A stretch of DNA of 64,000 nt, from contig CBDFKS010000007.1 of the NCBI GenBank assembly GCA_965248905.1, forward strand, positions 868,001-932,000, read 5' to 3'. The DNA comes from CBDFKS01 sp965248905. Its GTDB lineage: Bacteria > Chloroflexota > Dehalococcoidia > Lucifugimonadales > JAGWBF01. Below, one piece after another: positions 8,705 to 17,896 of the stretch (positions are counted from its first letter, which is position 1; every line of letters starts with the position of its first letter). The notes under the pieces are model-generated. The model did not search any database and had not been told where the DNA came from. It was given only the letters and a program-made list of their open reading frames with translations. A program made the translations under genes and the position numbers.

Positions 8705-9280
8705 GTGCTTAGCTACAACGACCTGCGGGATGACCAGATCATTACGCTGATCGCGAATGGCGAAAAGGAAGGTTTGGAGGTCTTCTATAACCGCTATGCA
8801 TCTTCCGTATTTTCTCTGGCCAGGTATATGCTAAAAGAGTCAACGCTGGCCGAGGAGGTCACCCAGGATATTTTCCTGAACCTTTGGCTGAAGGCTTCCA
8901 GCTACAGTCCCCAACGCGGTACACCCCGAGCCTGGTTCATGAGCGTGGCCCATCATCGGATAATAGACGTGATCAGAGCTCGGAAGCGCAGCGCCCAGTC
9001 GACAAATCAGGTACCTCACGAGCTCCTTGATCTCCATCCCAGCAGGCAGGTAGGAACGGAGGAGCAGGCACATCGCAATCTGGACCGAGAACATATAATC
9101 ATGCTCCTAGAGGATTTACCAGAAGAACAACGGGAGGTAATAGTCCTGGCATACTTTGAAGGGTATTCTCAGTCGGAGATAGCAAACAAGTTGAACCAAC
9201 CCCTGGGAACGGTAAAAACAAGGGTCCGTCTCGCTATGCAGAAGCTGCGTGCGGCGTTGCAACACAAGGAGGTCGAGTAG
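8705..9280 (+). CDS. ECF RNA polymerase sigma factor (SigK-like)
   Basis: This 191-residue sigma-70 family factor of ECF type directs RNA polymerase to a stress regulon. Region 2 covers VFYNRYASSVFSLARYML and AEEVTQDIFLNLW, ending in HHRIIDVIRARKR. Region 4 is LPEEQREVIVLAYFEGYS plus the helix-turn-helix SEIANKLNQPLGTVKTRV. GTG 8705 follows GAGAGG; the frame also opens at GTG 8657 without a clear ribosome-binding site. The next gene begins 4 bases after the stop and encodes its probable anti-sigma factor, so the pair is one operon. Confidence 0.88.
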   Translation: MLSYNDLRDDQIITLIANGEKEGLEVFYNRYASSVFSLARYMLKESTLAEEVTQDIFLNLWLKASSYSPQRGTPRAWFMSVAHHRIIDVIRARKRSAQSTNQVPHELLDLHPSRQVGTEEQAHRNLDREHIIMLLEDLPEEQREVIVLAYFEGYSQSEIANKLNQPLGTVKTRVRLAMQKLRAALQHKEVE

Positions 9281-9283
9281 GGA

Positions 9284-10180
9284 GTGAACTGTAAAGAGGT
9301 TGAGGAACTTCTCCCCGCTTACTCGCTGAACGCCCTGAGTCCAGAAGAGGAAGCGCTGGTAGAAACACATCTGGATACGTGCCCTTGGTGCCCCGTCCAG
9401 CTAAGAGAACACATGCAGGTAGCAGCGCTTCTGTCTCACGCTGCGGAGCCTGCCGAGCTATCCCCGCGGCTCAAGGAGCGCGTAGTTAGAGCGGCCCCCA
9501 GCAGAAAAGCTGACAGAAGCCAGCCTGTTAAGCTGCCTATATTTGCGCCGGCTCGTCTGTTGCTGGGCGCAACGGCTTCGATCACGGTCATGCTGGTCGC
9601 GGCGGTCGTGGCTGTGAGTTTGCTGATGACGAATGAGATAGATGATCTCAAGAAAGAGAACTCAGACCTGACATCAGATGTGATTCGTCTGACCTCTGTC
9701 GGCAGTCAGATGTCCAATGAAATGGACATCCTTCAGGAAGATAACTCCCTACTTAGCTCCGAAGTGACTTTGCTTTCCCTGAAAGACGAAAAGCTCACTG
9801 AAATGTTGATGGAGCAGCGGTCCATGAACTACATCATGGCCGCACCTGATAAGAAGCTGCTCGCTCTTTATGGCGATGAGTCGTTAACCGATGCTCAGGG
9901 AGTCTTGTTGATAGCCGATCCAGGTAGCTCAGGGATACTGATGACCAAAGGACTTGAGCCTACTTCGGAAAACATGGCCTATCACGTTTGGCTGAGGAAG
10001 GACGGCGAGCCCGCGATGGTGGGTGCGCTGTCGGTGGATGAAGAGGGTTGGGGCGTGCTTTCCCTTTGGCCGGACGAGCCGATCACGTTCTTCCAACAAG
10101 TGTGGGTTACTCAAGACCCAGTTGAAGATACTAGTAAACCTTCAGGGAAACCCATTCTCTGGGGCAGAATATCCCCTTAA
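9284..10180 (+). CDS. Anti-sigma factor, zinc-finger plus anti-sigma-K type
   Basis: This 298-residue protein has an N-terminal zinc-binding anti-sigma domain with the H-x3-C-x2-C motif in THLDTCPWC. A single membrane segment follows (about residues 96-115, TASITVMLVAAVVAVSLLM), then a coiled-coil stretch rich in Leu, Glu and Ser. The extracytoplasmic domain is RskA-like, with AYHVWLRKDGEPAMVGAL and a C-terminal FQQVWVTQDPVEDTSKPSG. It probably holds the sigma factor just upstream at the membrane until an envelope signal arrives. GTG 9284 overlaps the end of the GGAGTAGGGAG leader. Confidence 0.87.
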   Translation: MNCKEVEELLPAYSLNALSPEEEALVETHLDTCPWCPVQLREHMQVAALLSHAAEPAELSPRLKERVVRAAPSRKADRSQPVKLPIFAPARLLLGATASITVMLVAAVVAVSLLMTNEIDDLKKENSDLTSDVIRLTSVGSQMSNEMDILQEDNSLLSSEVTLLSLKDEKLTEMLMEQRSMNYIMAAPDKKLLALYGDESLTDAQGVLLIADPGSSGILMTKGLEPTSENMAYHVWLRKDGEPAMVGALSVDEEGWGVLSLWPDEPITFFQQVWVTQDPVEDTSKPSGKPILWGRISP

Positions 10181-10454
10181 TGAGTTCTCGGTCAATCGGC
10201 CATCATTAGTAGTTCAGGGTCTTTTAGTTCTCCGCTACTATCACTGTTAGTTGTCGTGCCTCTATGGGGCGCCACCGACAGATAAAAATGGATAGCACTG
10301 CACTCGGTGGTTCGACAGGCTCACCATGAGCGAACCTCTTCGAATCCGTTCATCCTGAGCCTGTCGAAGGATGCCGGGCTATTTTTATGGGAGATTGCTT
10401 CAGGGCTTCGCCCCTTACAATGACAATTGCGAGACCCTGATTAGCAGCTAGGCG
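10181..10454. repeat. Intergenic palindromic repeat
   Basis: An inverted repeat pairs TTCGACAGGCTCA (from 10311) with TGAGCCTGTCGAA (to 10368). Related CTTCGACA...CTCAGG palindromes occur at 8399, 37629 and 38640, so this is a dispersed repeat family. No gene is seen. Confidence 0.6.
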
Positions 10455-12770
10455 TTACTTGCTCCCGTTGCTCTTCCAGAGCGCCTCTAGAATGTTTCCA
10501 GGAGACATTGGCAGCTTTCTCATCCTGACCCCAATAGCATGATAAATGGCATTGGATATGGCGGCCATGGGCGGCACTATGGGTATCTCTCCCACTCCTC
10601 GGGCCCCGTAGGGATGGCCGGGATTCGCCACCTCTACTATGACCGTGTCTATCATGGGAAGGTCTAGGCTGGTGGGCATACGATAGTCCAGGAAGCTGGA
10701 GTTGGCCATTTCCCCCTGTTCGTTGAAATAGTACTCCTCGTTCAACGCCCAGCCGATGCCTTGGACGACTCCACCTTGCATCTGCCCCTCTACATAGCTG
10801 GGATGTACTGCCTTCCCAGCATCCTGTAGCGCTGTGTACCTCAGGATGTCCACCTTGCCCGTGTCGGGGTCCACTTCCACGTCCACGATGTTAACCGCGA
10901 AGGTGCCCCCCTTGCCTGCGGGATTTACGCTTGCACGACCTACTATGGGGCCACCTGTGGAGTTCAGCATGCCCGCCAACTCCTTAAAGGTAAACCGTAG
11001 CTCAGGGTCCGCCTTATGAGAGACAATGCCGTCGCTGTAATGCACTTTATCCGCGGATACATCCCAGATCCTGGCCGCTCGCTCGATCAGCTGTTGCTTC
11101 ACGTCCTGGGCCGCCTCATAGCAGGCCCAGCCGGTCTTGAAAGCCACGCTGCTTCCCCCGGTGACCGACGTAAAGCCCACCGAGTCCGTGTCCCCCACCA
11201 CTGGACGGACGTCTTCAGCAGCAATACCCAACACTTCCGCCAGCTGCATGGACACGGCGGTACGGGTACCACCGATATCCGGCGATCCCTCCACAAGGCT
11301 AATGGTGCCATCGGGGTTCACGCTGGCCGTGGCGCTGGATGGTCCGGTGTCGTTGAACCAAAATCCGGTGGCGATTCCACGACCCCTGTTGGGACCGGTA
11401 AGAGGCGCGGAGTAGTGTTCGTGCTCTCTAGCAGCCTGGATAGTCTCCAGATAGCCTATCTTCGGGAACTTGGGACCGCTGACTTGACGAGTCCCCTCCT
11501 TTGCTCCATTAAGGGCACGGAACTCCAACGGGTCCATACCAAGCTTCTCGCATATCTCGTCTATTACCGTTTCCGCCCCAAAAGCCGCGGCCGGCGCTCC
11601 GGGCGCTCTGTATGCGGCCACCTTCGGTTTGTTCAACACCACGTCGAACCCTTCCACTCTGGCGTTAGGAATATCGTAGGGCCCAAACATGCACTGGGCC
11701 CCGGCGTTAACGGGTGACCCAGGAAATGCGCCGGCTTCGAACGCTAAATAAGCGTCCGCCGCCATGATACGCCCCTGCTTGTCGACACCTATTTTAACTC
11801 TCATGTAGCCACCAGAGGTAGGGCCCGTCGACTCGAACACCTCGGTCCTGGTCATGGTGCTTTTCACTGGATGCCCGGTCTTCTTGGAAAGAAGAGCTGA
11901 GACAGGTTCCAGATAAGGGATGATCTTCCCTCCAAATCCTCCGCCGATTTCCATAGGCACGACCTTAATCTTAGACACCGCAATGCCCAGCAGGAGGGCT
12001 GTATAATCCCTTACGACAAACTGGGCTTGGCTGCTGCACCATATAGTCAGATTGCCATCGGCGTTCCAGAGAGCGGTCGCGGTGTGGGGTTCAATATAGC
12101 CCTGGTGAACCATCGTTGTTTCAAATTCACGCTCGACAACGATATCGGACTCTCGGAACCCTTGCTCTACATCACCCACTCCGAACTCGAAGTGGTTGGC
12201 GATATTGCTGCCTTTGCCCGAGTCATCGTCGTCGCGCAGACCACCCTGTTTGAAACTGATGGTTGACAACGTATCCAGCCTCTCGTGCAATACGGGAGCA
12301 TCCTCTTTCATTGCTTCTAGGACGTCGAACACCGCTGGCAAAATCTCGTACTGGACATCAATCAGTGCCAGCGCCTCTTCGGCTATATGAGGGCTGGTTG
12401 CCGCCACCGCCGCTACGGCGTGGCCCTTGTAGAGCACCTTGCCGTCGGCCAGGCAGTTGTTGCTCATGAACTTCGGGTTTGCCATCATGCCCTCACCCAC
12501 GTCCGCTACCTTGCCAGATGGCTGGGGAAGCTCTGCTGCGGTAACCACAGCTTTCACTCCCGGCAAAGACAGAGCTCGGCTGGTATCAATGGACTTGATC
12601 CGGGCGTGGGAATGGGGACTTCTCAAGATCTTGGCATGTAGAAGTCCTGGCAACTGGATATCGGCGCCGTACTGGGCTCTTCCCGTTACTTTGTCGGTGC
12701 CGTCATGGCGGATAGGCCTCGTGCCTACCACTTTGTATTCACGGGTAGACAGTACCGTGTTGGACGCCAT
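10455..12770 (-). CDS. Xanthine dehydrogenase family, molybdopterin-binding large subunit
   Basis: This 771-residue catalytic subunit of a molybdenum hydroxylase oxidises aldehydes, purines or other heterocycles. Seen motifs are GTDKVTGRAQYGADIQ near the N-terminus, the molybdopterin-binding IGGGFGGK, and the C-terminal GARGVGEIP that carries the active-site Glu. The loop that tells family members apart reads AYRAPGAP. It is not the AYxCSFR loop of form I CO dehydrogenase, so this is unlikely to oxidise CO. The start overlaps the stop of the iron-sulfur subunit gene (TAATG), so the two are co-translated. The substrate is unknown. Confidence 0.9.
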   Translation of the reverse strand: MASNTVLSTREYKVVGTRPIRHDGTDKVTGRAQYGADIQLPGLLHAKILRSPHSHARIKSIDTSRALSLPGVKAVVTAAELPQPSGKVADVGEGMMANPKFMSNNCLADGKVLYKGHAVAAVAATSPHIAEEALALIDVQYEILPAVFDVLEAMKEDAPVLHERLDTLSTISFKQGGLRDDDDSGKGSNIANHFEFGVGDVEQGFRESDIVVEREFETTMVHQGYIEPHTATALWNADGNLTIWCSSQAQFVVRDYTALLLGIAVSKIKVVPMEIGGGFGGKIIPYLEPVSALLSKKTGHPVKSTMTRTEVFESTGPTSGGYMRVKIGVDKQGRIMAADAYLAFEAGAFPGSPVNAGAQCMFGPYDIPNARVEGFDVVLNKPKVAAYRAPGAPAAAFGAETVIDEICEKLGMDPLEFRALNGAKEGTRQVSGPKFPKIGYLETIQAAREHEHYSAPLTGPNRGRGIATGFWFNDTGPSSATASVNPDGTISLVEGSPDIGGTRTAVSMQLAEVLGIAAEDVRPVVGDTDSVGFTSVTGGSSVAFKTGWACYEAAQDVKQQLIERAARIWDVSADKVHYSDGIVSHKADPELRFTFKELAGMLNSTGGPIVGRASVNPAGKGGTFAVNIVDVEVDPDTGKVDILRYTALQDAGKAVHPSYVEGQMQGGVVQGIGWALNEEYYFNEQGEMANSSFLDYRMPTSLDLPMIDTVIVEVANPGHPYGARGVGEIPIVPPMAAISNAIYHAIGVRMRKLPMSPGNILEALWKSNGSK

Positions 12771-13252
12771 TACCCCTTCACCTCCATTCGGTTCGCTGCA
12801 TCAAGCACGGCCCTAACGATTTTGTCATAGCCCGTGCACCGGCAGAGATTCCCCGCCAGCCAGTGGCGGACACGGTACTCAGACGGGTTCGGTTCTCGAT
12901 CGAGAAGGGCTTTAGAGGCCACTATGAAACCCGGAGTGCAAATGCCGCACTGCAAGGCAGCGTTCTCGAGAAATGCCTGCTGAATTGGATGAAGCCCCTT
13001 TTCTGTGGCGACTCCCTCAATCGTGGTTATTTCTTTTCCCTCGGCCTCGACACCCAGAACACAGCAAGAGTCAACTATACGGCCGTCCATCATGACGGTG
13101 CAGGCGCCGCAATTACCGTCGTTGCAGCCCTCTTTGGTACCCGTGAGGGAGAGCACATCCCTCAAGACCTCCAGAAGACTCTGGCGGGTCTCACAAAGGA
13201 ACTCAACCTCTTCACCGTTTATCTGTGTCTGTACGTGAACTTTCCGTACCAT
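12770..13252 (-). CDS. Xanthine dehydrogenase family, [2Fe-2S] small subunit
   Basis: This 160-residue electron-transfer subunit has an N-terminal plant-ferredoxin-type cluster (CNDGNCGACTVMMDG plus a later Cys) and a C-terminal helical domain with the second cluster (LQCGICTPGF and NLCRCTGYDKI). All eight expected cysteines seem present, plus an adjacent extra one in DSCCVLG. It passes electrons from the molybdenum subunit to the FAD subunit. It sits between these two genes, with a one-base overlap downstream and a 5-base gap upstream. Confidence 0.92.
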   Translation of the reverse strand: MVRKVHVQTQINGEEVEFLCETRQSLLEVLRDVLSLTGTKEGCNDGNCGACTVMMDGRIVDSCCVLGVEAEGKEITTIEGVATEKGLHPIQQAFLENAALQCGICTPGFIVASKALLDREPNPSEYRVRHWLAGNLCRCTGYDKIVRAVLDAANRMEVKG

Positions 13253-13257
13253 TTGTT

Positions 13258-14133
13258 CTAACCCTCCTTAGCTCTCTCGATGGCTTCTCGCAGCGTTCTG
13301 CGAGTCAACACGCCCACCAGATGGCGGCGCTGCTGAACTGTCCCACGCATATCGTTGATAGGCCGCGCGGCGGCCATTGCGGCTTCCGCCGCATCATTGA
13401 TAGCTTCCTCGCTCACCTCTCGTCCCTTGAGTGCAGCTCCCGCCTCTTCCACAAACAAAGGAGTAGGCGCCACCGAGGCCAGGGCTATGCGGGCGGACAC
13501 GAATGACTTCCCCTTCTCATCCAATACTACTGAGGAACCTACACCAGCCACGGCAATGTCCATCTCGTTGCGTGGGATGAACCGTAGATAGTGGGCCCCA
13601 GACTGTTTCTGAGGCGGGGGCATTCGCATCGAGACCAGGATCTCTCCGTCCTTCAGTATGTTCTGGCCAGGAGCTGAACAGAACTGTTCCGCCGGGATTT
13701 CCCTGGCGCCATTGGGTCCTGCTATCTGGCAAGTGGCGTTCAGAGCGATCAACGAAGGTATGCAGTCCGCACTGGGGGCGGCATTGCAAAGATTGCCGCC
13801 TACGGAAGCCCTCCCCTGTATCTGAATCCCGCCTATCATCGCAACCGCGTCTATAAGACCCGGATATATCTGAGAAACCTTCTCGTTCTGGTATATAACG
13901 TAACAGGGCAGAGCAGCTCCCAACTGTAACCCGTTCTGAGGGTCATATGAAAGCTGGTTGAGCTCGGGTATCTCCTTTATTTCAACCACGCGTTCTATTT
14001 CCCTACGACCAGTCCTGAGCTGAACGAGGAGGTCTGTCCCTCCAGCAAGGACTCGGGCTTTGCTCCCCTTTTCCGCCATCAACGAAACCGCCTCATCCAC
14101 TGTTCTGGCTACGGCGTACTCAAACTCCTTCAA
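13258..14133 (-). CDS. Xanthine dehydrogenase family, FAD-binding subunit
   Basis: This 291-residue protein has the FAD-binding motifs of the CoxM/XdhB type: ARVLAGGTDLLVQLRTG near residue 30 and SVGGNLCNAAPSADCIPSL in the middle. The C-terminal CO-dehydrogenase flavoprotein domain follows. It is the first of three genes read FAD, iron-sulfur, molybdenum on the minus strand, which is a common order in this family. It receives electrons from the clusters and passes them to an acceptor that cannot be told from sequence. Confidence 0.9.
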   Translation of the reverse strand: MKEFEYAVARTVDEAVSLMAEKGSKARVLAGGTDLLVQLRTGRREIERVVEIKEIPELNQLSYDPQNGLQLGAALPCYVIYQNEKVSQIYPGLIDAVAMIGGIQIQGRASVGGNLCNAAPSADCIPSLIALNATCQIAGPNGAREIPAEQFCSAPGQNILKDGEILVSMRMPPPQKQSGAHYLRFIPRNEMDIAVAGVGSSVVLDEKGKSFVSARIALASVAPTPLFVEEAGAALKGREVSEEAINDAAEAAMAAARPINDMRGTVQQRRHLVGVLTRRTLREAIERAKEG

Positions 14134-14295
14134 GGATTCACCTCCCGTAATATGCTCTGCTCAAAGGGCTAGCGTGGCTGCTCATGCCTTCTTCCACTGC
14201 CGCCCAATCGGAAACCACATACGGCATCATATATTGTTACCAACACCGTGTCAATTTGCCCGGTATAATTCCATTTACAAACTACGAATCTACGA

Positions 14296-14475
14296 TTATA
14301 CCTGCTCCACACTGATCACCTGCCCACCAACTATCTCAATGCGGAGTCTCGCTGTGCTGTCTCCTTTTTTCGGATTACACCTCACTTGTCCTTTGAATCC
14401 GTTCTCCACATAATAGCCTGGGACTTCTATGTCTTCGATATCTCCATGAAACGGACAATGTACAGTAGTGTTCAT
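14296..14475 (-). CDS. Small Cys-containing protein of unknown function (59 aa)
   Basis: This short frame starts with ATG at 14475, preceded by AAAAGGAGACCTGAA, a strong ribosome-binding site. It ends with TAA at 14296. The protein begins MNTTVHCPFHGDIEDIEV and later has VRCNPKKGDS and a beta-rich tail LRIEIVGGQVISVEQV. Cys7, His10 and Cys33 could bind metal. It lies about 160 bases upstream of the FAD subunit gene on the same strand, so it may be co-transcribed. I do not recognise a family. Confidence 0.6.
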   Translation of the reverse strand: MNTTVHCPFHGDIEDIEVPGYYVENGFKGQVRCNPKKGDSTARLRIEIVGGQVISVEQV

Positions 14476-14753
14476 TTCAGGTCTCCTTTTATTAAGTAGT
14501 CTCTCGCAAGTGGCTCACAGATATCTTGATGTGTCAACTATCTAACTGCTACGTAAGTGTTCAGACAAGAGGAAAAAGATGCCTGGCTGCTGGCTCGGCA
14601 AACAATGGAGATCGGCATTGTTTGACCGGACCTAATGCTACCCTTTTGATTATATCAGGGCTAATAATATGAAGAAACCGGTATGGGATAATTGTGCTAG
14701 AATCAACCCGCGGCGCCTACTGACAGCTAGCATTGCTAACTGGAGGTAACAGT

Positions 14754-15809
14754 ATAAAATTCTGCGTTCAGATCAGCACCAGACACTTACAAGAGCACCC
14801 TCCAGAGTCTCTTATGGAGCTAGCGCGAGTAACCGATCTGGCAGGCATCGATTCCATATGGGTGGGCGAGGCCCCATTTTACTGGGACGCCTTCGCCATT
14901 CTAGGCGCTTTGGCAGGGGTAACGACAGGAGTGCGGTTAGGCACCGGGGTGACCAGCCCATACGTGCGACCGCCACACCTTCAGGCTATGTCAGTCGTCA
15001 CACTGGACCGCTTATCTGAGGGCCGTGCTTTCCTGGGACTAGGTCGGAGCGTACCTCAATGGTATCAACGGCTGCTGGGCACCGACGTCGGGGATCCCGT
15101 CACAGTCATGGAAGAAACTATAAATCTGCTAAGGCAGTGGTGGAAAGCACCTTACACGGCTTCCTCAAACGGCCACTTCCCAGTGCACGACCTGAAACGC
15201 CGGACCTGGGGAGTCCAGCCTCGTATACCAATCTATCTAGCGGCAGCGGGCCCCAGAATGATGCGTTTAGCGGCACGTTTGGCCGATGGTATCGTATTTC
15301 TGTGGCCGAGTCTCCAGTTCGTAAGAGATTCTATACTCGATATACGTTCAGAAGCTTCGGGAGCCGGACGCGACGCCGATAACTTTGAGTTCATCGTATT
15401 TACCGGCCTTGAGGTAACTGACCGGCCGGAAGAGGCCCTTAAGCGATTCAAGTCCGAGATGGCAATGTACCACAGCATACCCGGGATGGCGCGGGTGCTG
15501 GCCGGTACCAGATATGATGTGCCCAGCATAATCGAGGGTGTTCGCCACGCTATGAGGACCCAAGAGATCTTGGACAAAGGAGGATGGACGGAGGAGTTCA
15601 GCAGTACGGCTGACTTTGCCCGGGCATGTGAGGCCATACCTACCGGGCTGGTCGATGAGGTGGCTGTTACCGGAAATGCAGATACCGTGCGGAGACGCCT
15701 AGAGGAATATGAAGCAGCCGGAGTCACCCACTTCTTCGTTTCCAGTCCGCGAGACAAGTCCGTGGACCTGTACAAAGATTTCCTGGCGAGCATTCAGCCT
15801 GCCCGTTGA
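14754..15809 (+). CDS. Luciferase-like (LLM) flavin/F420-dependent oxidoreductase
   Basis: This TIM-barrel enzyme of about 351 residues belongs to the bacterial luciferase superfamily, which uses FMN or coenzyme F420. Typical segments are SIWVGEAPFYWDAFAILGALAG, GVRLGTGVTSPYVRPPHL, TLDRLSEGRAFLGLGRS and IPIYLAAAGPRMMRLAARLADG. The start is odd. GGAGG at 14742-14746 is placed for an ATA codon at 14754 (then AAATTC, matching the common MKF start). The only standard start in frame is TTG 14733, which lies before that ribosome-binding site. Related enzymes here are at 19304 and in many SAR202-like genomes. Confidence 0.85.
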   Translation: MKFCVQISTRHLQEHPPESLMELARVTDLAGIDSIWVGEAPFYWDAFAILGALAGVTTGVRLGTGVTSPYVRPPHLQAMSVVTLDRLSEGRAFLGLGRSVPQWYQRLLGTDVGDPVTVMEETINLLRQWWKAPYTASSNGHFPVHDLKRRTWGVQPRIPIYLAAAGPRMMRLAARLADGIVFLWPSLQFVRDSILDIRSEASGAGRDADNFEFIVFTGLEVTDRPEEALKRFKSEMAMYHSIPGMARVLAGTRYDVPSIIEGVRHAMRTQEILDKGGWTEEFSSTADFARACEAIPTGLVDEVAVTGNADTVRRRLEEYEAAGVTHFFVSSPRDKSVDLYKDFLASIQPAR

Positions 15810-15905
15810 GACCGTCTGTGCCTCATCGCAGTTCTAAGTCAACGAATGCAGGAAAAGTTTAGCCAATCTACTTTCTGAAGCAGACTGTTATCGAGGAGAT
15901 ACAGT

Positions 15906-16664
15906 ATGGAGGGAACACGTCTCAAGGATAAGGTCGCCCTCATCAGCGGTGGCGCCAGAGGCATGGGCGCAGTCGAGGCGCAGCTCTTCGCCAAAGAGGG
16001 AGCCAAGGTGGTCATAGGCGATATTCTGGATAGCGAAGGCGCCAAGGTTGCAGCCGAGATTTCCGAGGCCGGACTCGACGCTCTTTATGTGCATCTTGAC
16101 GTTGCGGTAGAAGAAGATTGGCGACAAGCCGTCGATGCCACAGTCACAAAGTTCGGCAAGCTAAATGTGCTGGTCAATAACGCGGGCATAGGCCAGCAGG
16201 TCAGCCTGGAAGAGATCAGTGGAGAGCTGTGGGACTATGTCATGGCAGTGAACACAAAGGGGGTCTTCCTCGGTACCAAGCATGCCATTCCGGTAATGCG
16301 TAAGACTGGAGGAGGCTCAATAATTAACATATCCTCGATGGCCGGGCTCGTTGGGGGAAGCGCCTCGGCCGTCTATCACGCCTCCAAGGGAGCTGTGCGT
16401 CTGCTTACCAAGTCAACAGCGATTCAGTATGCGCGAGAGGGCATCCGGGTGAACTCGGTGCATCCGGGCGTCATAGAGACCCCTATGACCGAGGCGTTCC
16501 TGGCGGTCCCGTCACACCGCCAGGACAGGGTCGACAAAACACCCATGAGGAGGATCGGCACCTCTGAGGACGTGGCATACGGCGTTCTATTCCTTGCCTC
16601 CGATGAGTCCTCCTTCGTCACTGGCAGCGAGCTGGTCATTGACGGTGGCCGCACCGCCCAATGA
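15906..16664 (+). CDS. SDR family NAD(P)-dependent oxidoreductase
   Basis: This 252-residue classical short-chain dehydrogenase/reductase interconverts an alcohol and a ketone. The cofactor-binding glycine motif is SGGARGMGA (14-22). NNAG is at 91-94. The catalytic residues are Ser143 or Ser144 and Y157-x3-K161 (YHASK). The C-terminal segment GSELVIDGGRTAQ is typical of FabG and hydroxysteroid dehydrogenase relatives. The start follows GAGGAGATACAGT. It is co-oriented with the monooxygenase and methyltransferase genes on either side and may act on the same substrates. Confidence 0.9.
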   Translation: MEGTRLKDKVALISGGARGMGAVEAQLFAKEGAKVVIGDILDSEGAKVAAEISEAGLDALYVHLDVAVEEDWRQAVDATVTKFGKLNVLVNNAGIGQQVSLEEISGELWDYVMAVNTKGVFLGTKHAIPVMRKTGGGSIINISSMAGLVGGSASAVYHASKGAVRLLTKSTAIQYAREGIRVNSVHPGVIETPMTEAFLAVPSHRQDRVDKTPMRRIGTSEDVAYGVLFLASDESSFVTGSELVIDGGRTAQ

Positions 16665-16738
16665 GTAAACGGCGAGATTTCAGAGATGGGCTGGTAGAAT
16701 CCCCCCGTTCATAAGCATTTCGAACGGGCAGAAGACCC

Positions 16739-17776
16739 ATGGAGGATGGATATTATATGGAGGTTGTGCCCTCTCCTGAGCCCCTACTGCAACTGGGTAT
16801 GGGATATTGGGGCTCAAAGGCCTTCTTGACTGCCTGCGACCTCAAGCTGTTCAGTGTAGTCCAGGCCGGCACAGATACAGTGGGGGATGTCTCCAAAGCC
16901 TTATCCCTCCCCTCTAGGGGCGCCAGGTTCCTCCTGGATGGAATGACGGCTCTAGGCTTACTGCAAAAAGAGCGTGGGCAGTATACCAACACGTCCATGT
17001 CCTCGGAGTACCTGGTAGAGGAAAAGCCCCAGTATATGGCTGACCTGTTCATAGCCATGAATCGAATGTTTTACGCTCCGTCGGTGGAGTTTGAGCGTGC
17101 CCTCGGGCAGGACAGCCCGGTATGGTCCGTCGACTCGGACGGGAGGCATGTCCCTCTCACGGGTGAGCAATCGGAGCTTTTCACCAGGGGCATGCATGGG
17201 CTCAGCGCGGCGACAGGCGTGAAATTTGGCCACATATGGGCTGAAAAGCTTCAGGACAGACGACACCTACTAGACCTGGGAGGTGGTTCGGGCGCAATGT
17301 CCATAGGCGCCGTGGCGGCGAATTCAGGGCTCAAGGCGACCGTGCTGGACAGACCACGGGTATGCACCGTCGCGCGTTCCTACATCTCTAAAGCCGGGCT
17401 CTCCGGTAGCATCGACACCATTGAAGCTGATCTGTTTGCGGACGACTACCCCACGGGCCCGGACGTTCACTTATACAGCAATGTCTTCCACAACTGTAGT
17501 GAAAGTGAATGCAGGCGGCTCCTCGAAAAAAGCTTCTCCAGCCTGCCACCCGCGGGAACGGTAGTGATCGCCGACTTCATCCTGGATGATAGCCGCACAT
17601 CGCCAACCTTCGCCGCCGTCTTCAACTTTCTGGCGTTGGCCGCCATGCAGGAGGGGGAGTGTCATACCTATACCGAATATCGGACCTGGCTGGAGAAGGC
17701 CGGATTTGTCGACGTAACCCGTGTCAACCTTGATGGCCCCACAGCTCTCATGCTAGCGAGCAAACCTTCCAACTGA
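16739..17776 (+). CDS. Class I SAM-dependent O-methyltransferase (acetylserotonin-type fold)
   Basis: This 345-residue protein has an N-terminal winged-helix dimerisation domain (about residues 15-100, SKAFLTACDLKLFSVVQ) and a C-terminal SAM-binding domain. SAM motif I is LLDLGGGSGAMSIG. ATVLDRPRV and DVHLYSNVFHNCSE correspond to later motifs of the plant and polyketide O-methyltransferase family. Bacterial members often methylate hydroxyl groups of secondary metabolites or quinone-like rings. Two starts are possible, ATG 16739 and ATG 16757; neither has a decisive ribosome-binding site. Confidence 0.85.
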   Translation: MEDGYYMEVVPSPEPLLQLGMGYWGSKAFLTACDLKLFSVVQAGTDTVGDVSKALSLPSRGARFLLDGMTALGLLQKERGQYTNTSMSSEYLVEEKPQYMADLFIAMNRMFYAPSVEFERALGQDSPVWSVDSDGRHVPLTGEQSELFTRGMHGLSAATGVKFGHIWAEKLQDRRHLLDLGGGSGAMSIGAVAANSGLKATVLDRPRVCTVARSYISKAGLSGSIDTIEADLFADDYPTGPDVHLYSNVFHNCSESECRRLLEKSFSSLPPAGTVVIADFILDDSRTSPTFAAVFNFLALAAMQEGECHTYTEYRTWLEKAGFVDVTRVNLDGPTALMLASKPSN

Positions 17777-17896
17777 GCCGGAGTCCTCTAACCCACGCCC
17801 AGTTCCCGTAGCGGTTCGACTTAGCACCGACCCGTAGATATAATCCCCTTCATAGAGAACCTCATAACCCCAACTTAATCACTAGGAGTAGCTCCC

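Noticed and set aside
11016..11717. Plus-strand 233-codon frame inside the molybdenum subunit gene
   Set aside because: It is antisense to a well-conserved enzyme and shows no protein features.
10455..14133. Reading the operon as aerobic CO dehydrogenase
   Set aside because: The large subunit lacks the AYxCSFR loop needed for that assignment.
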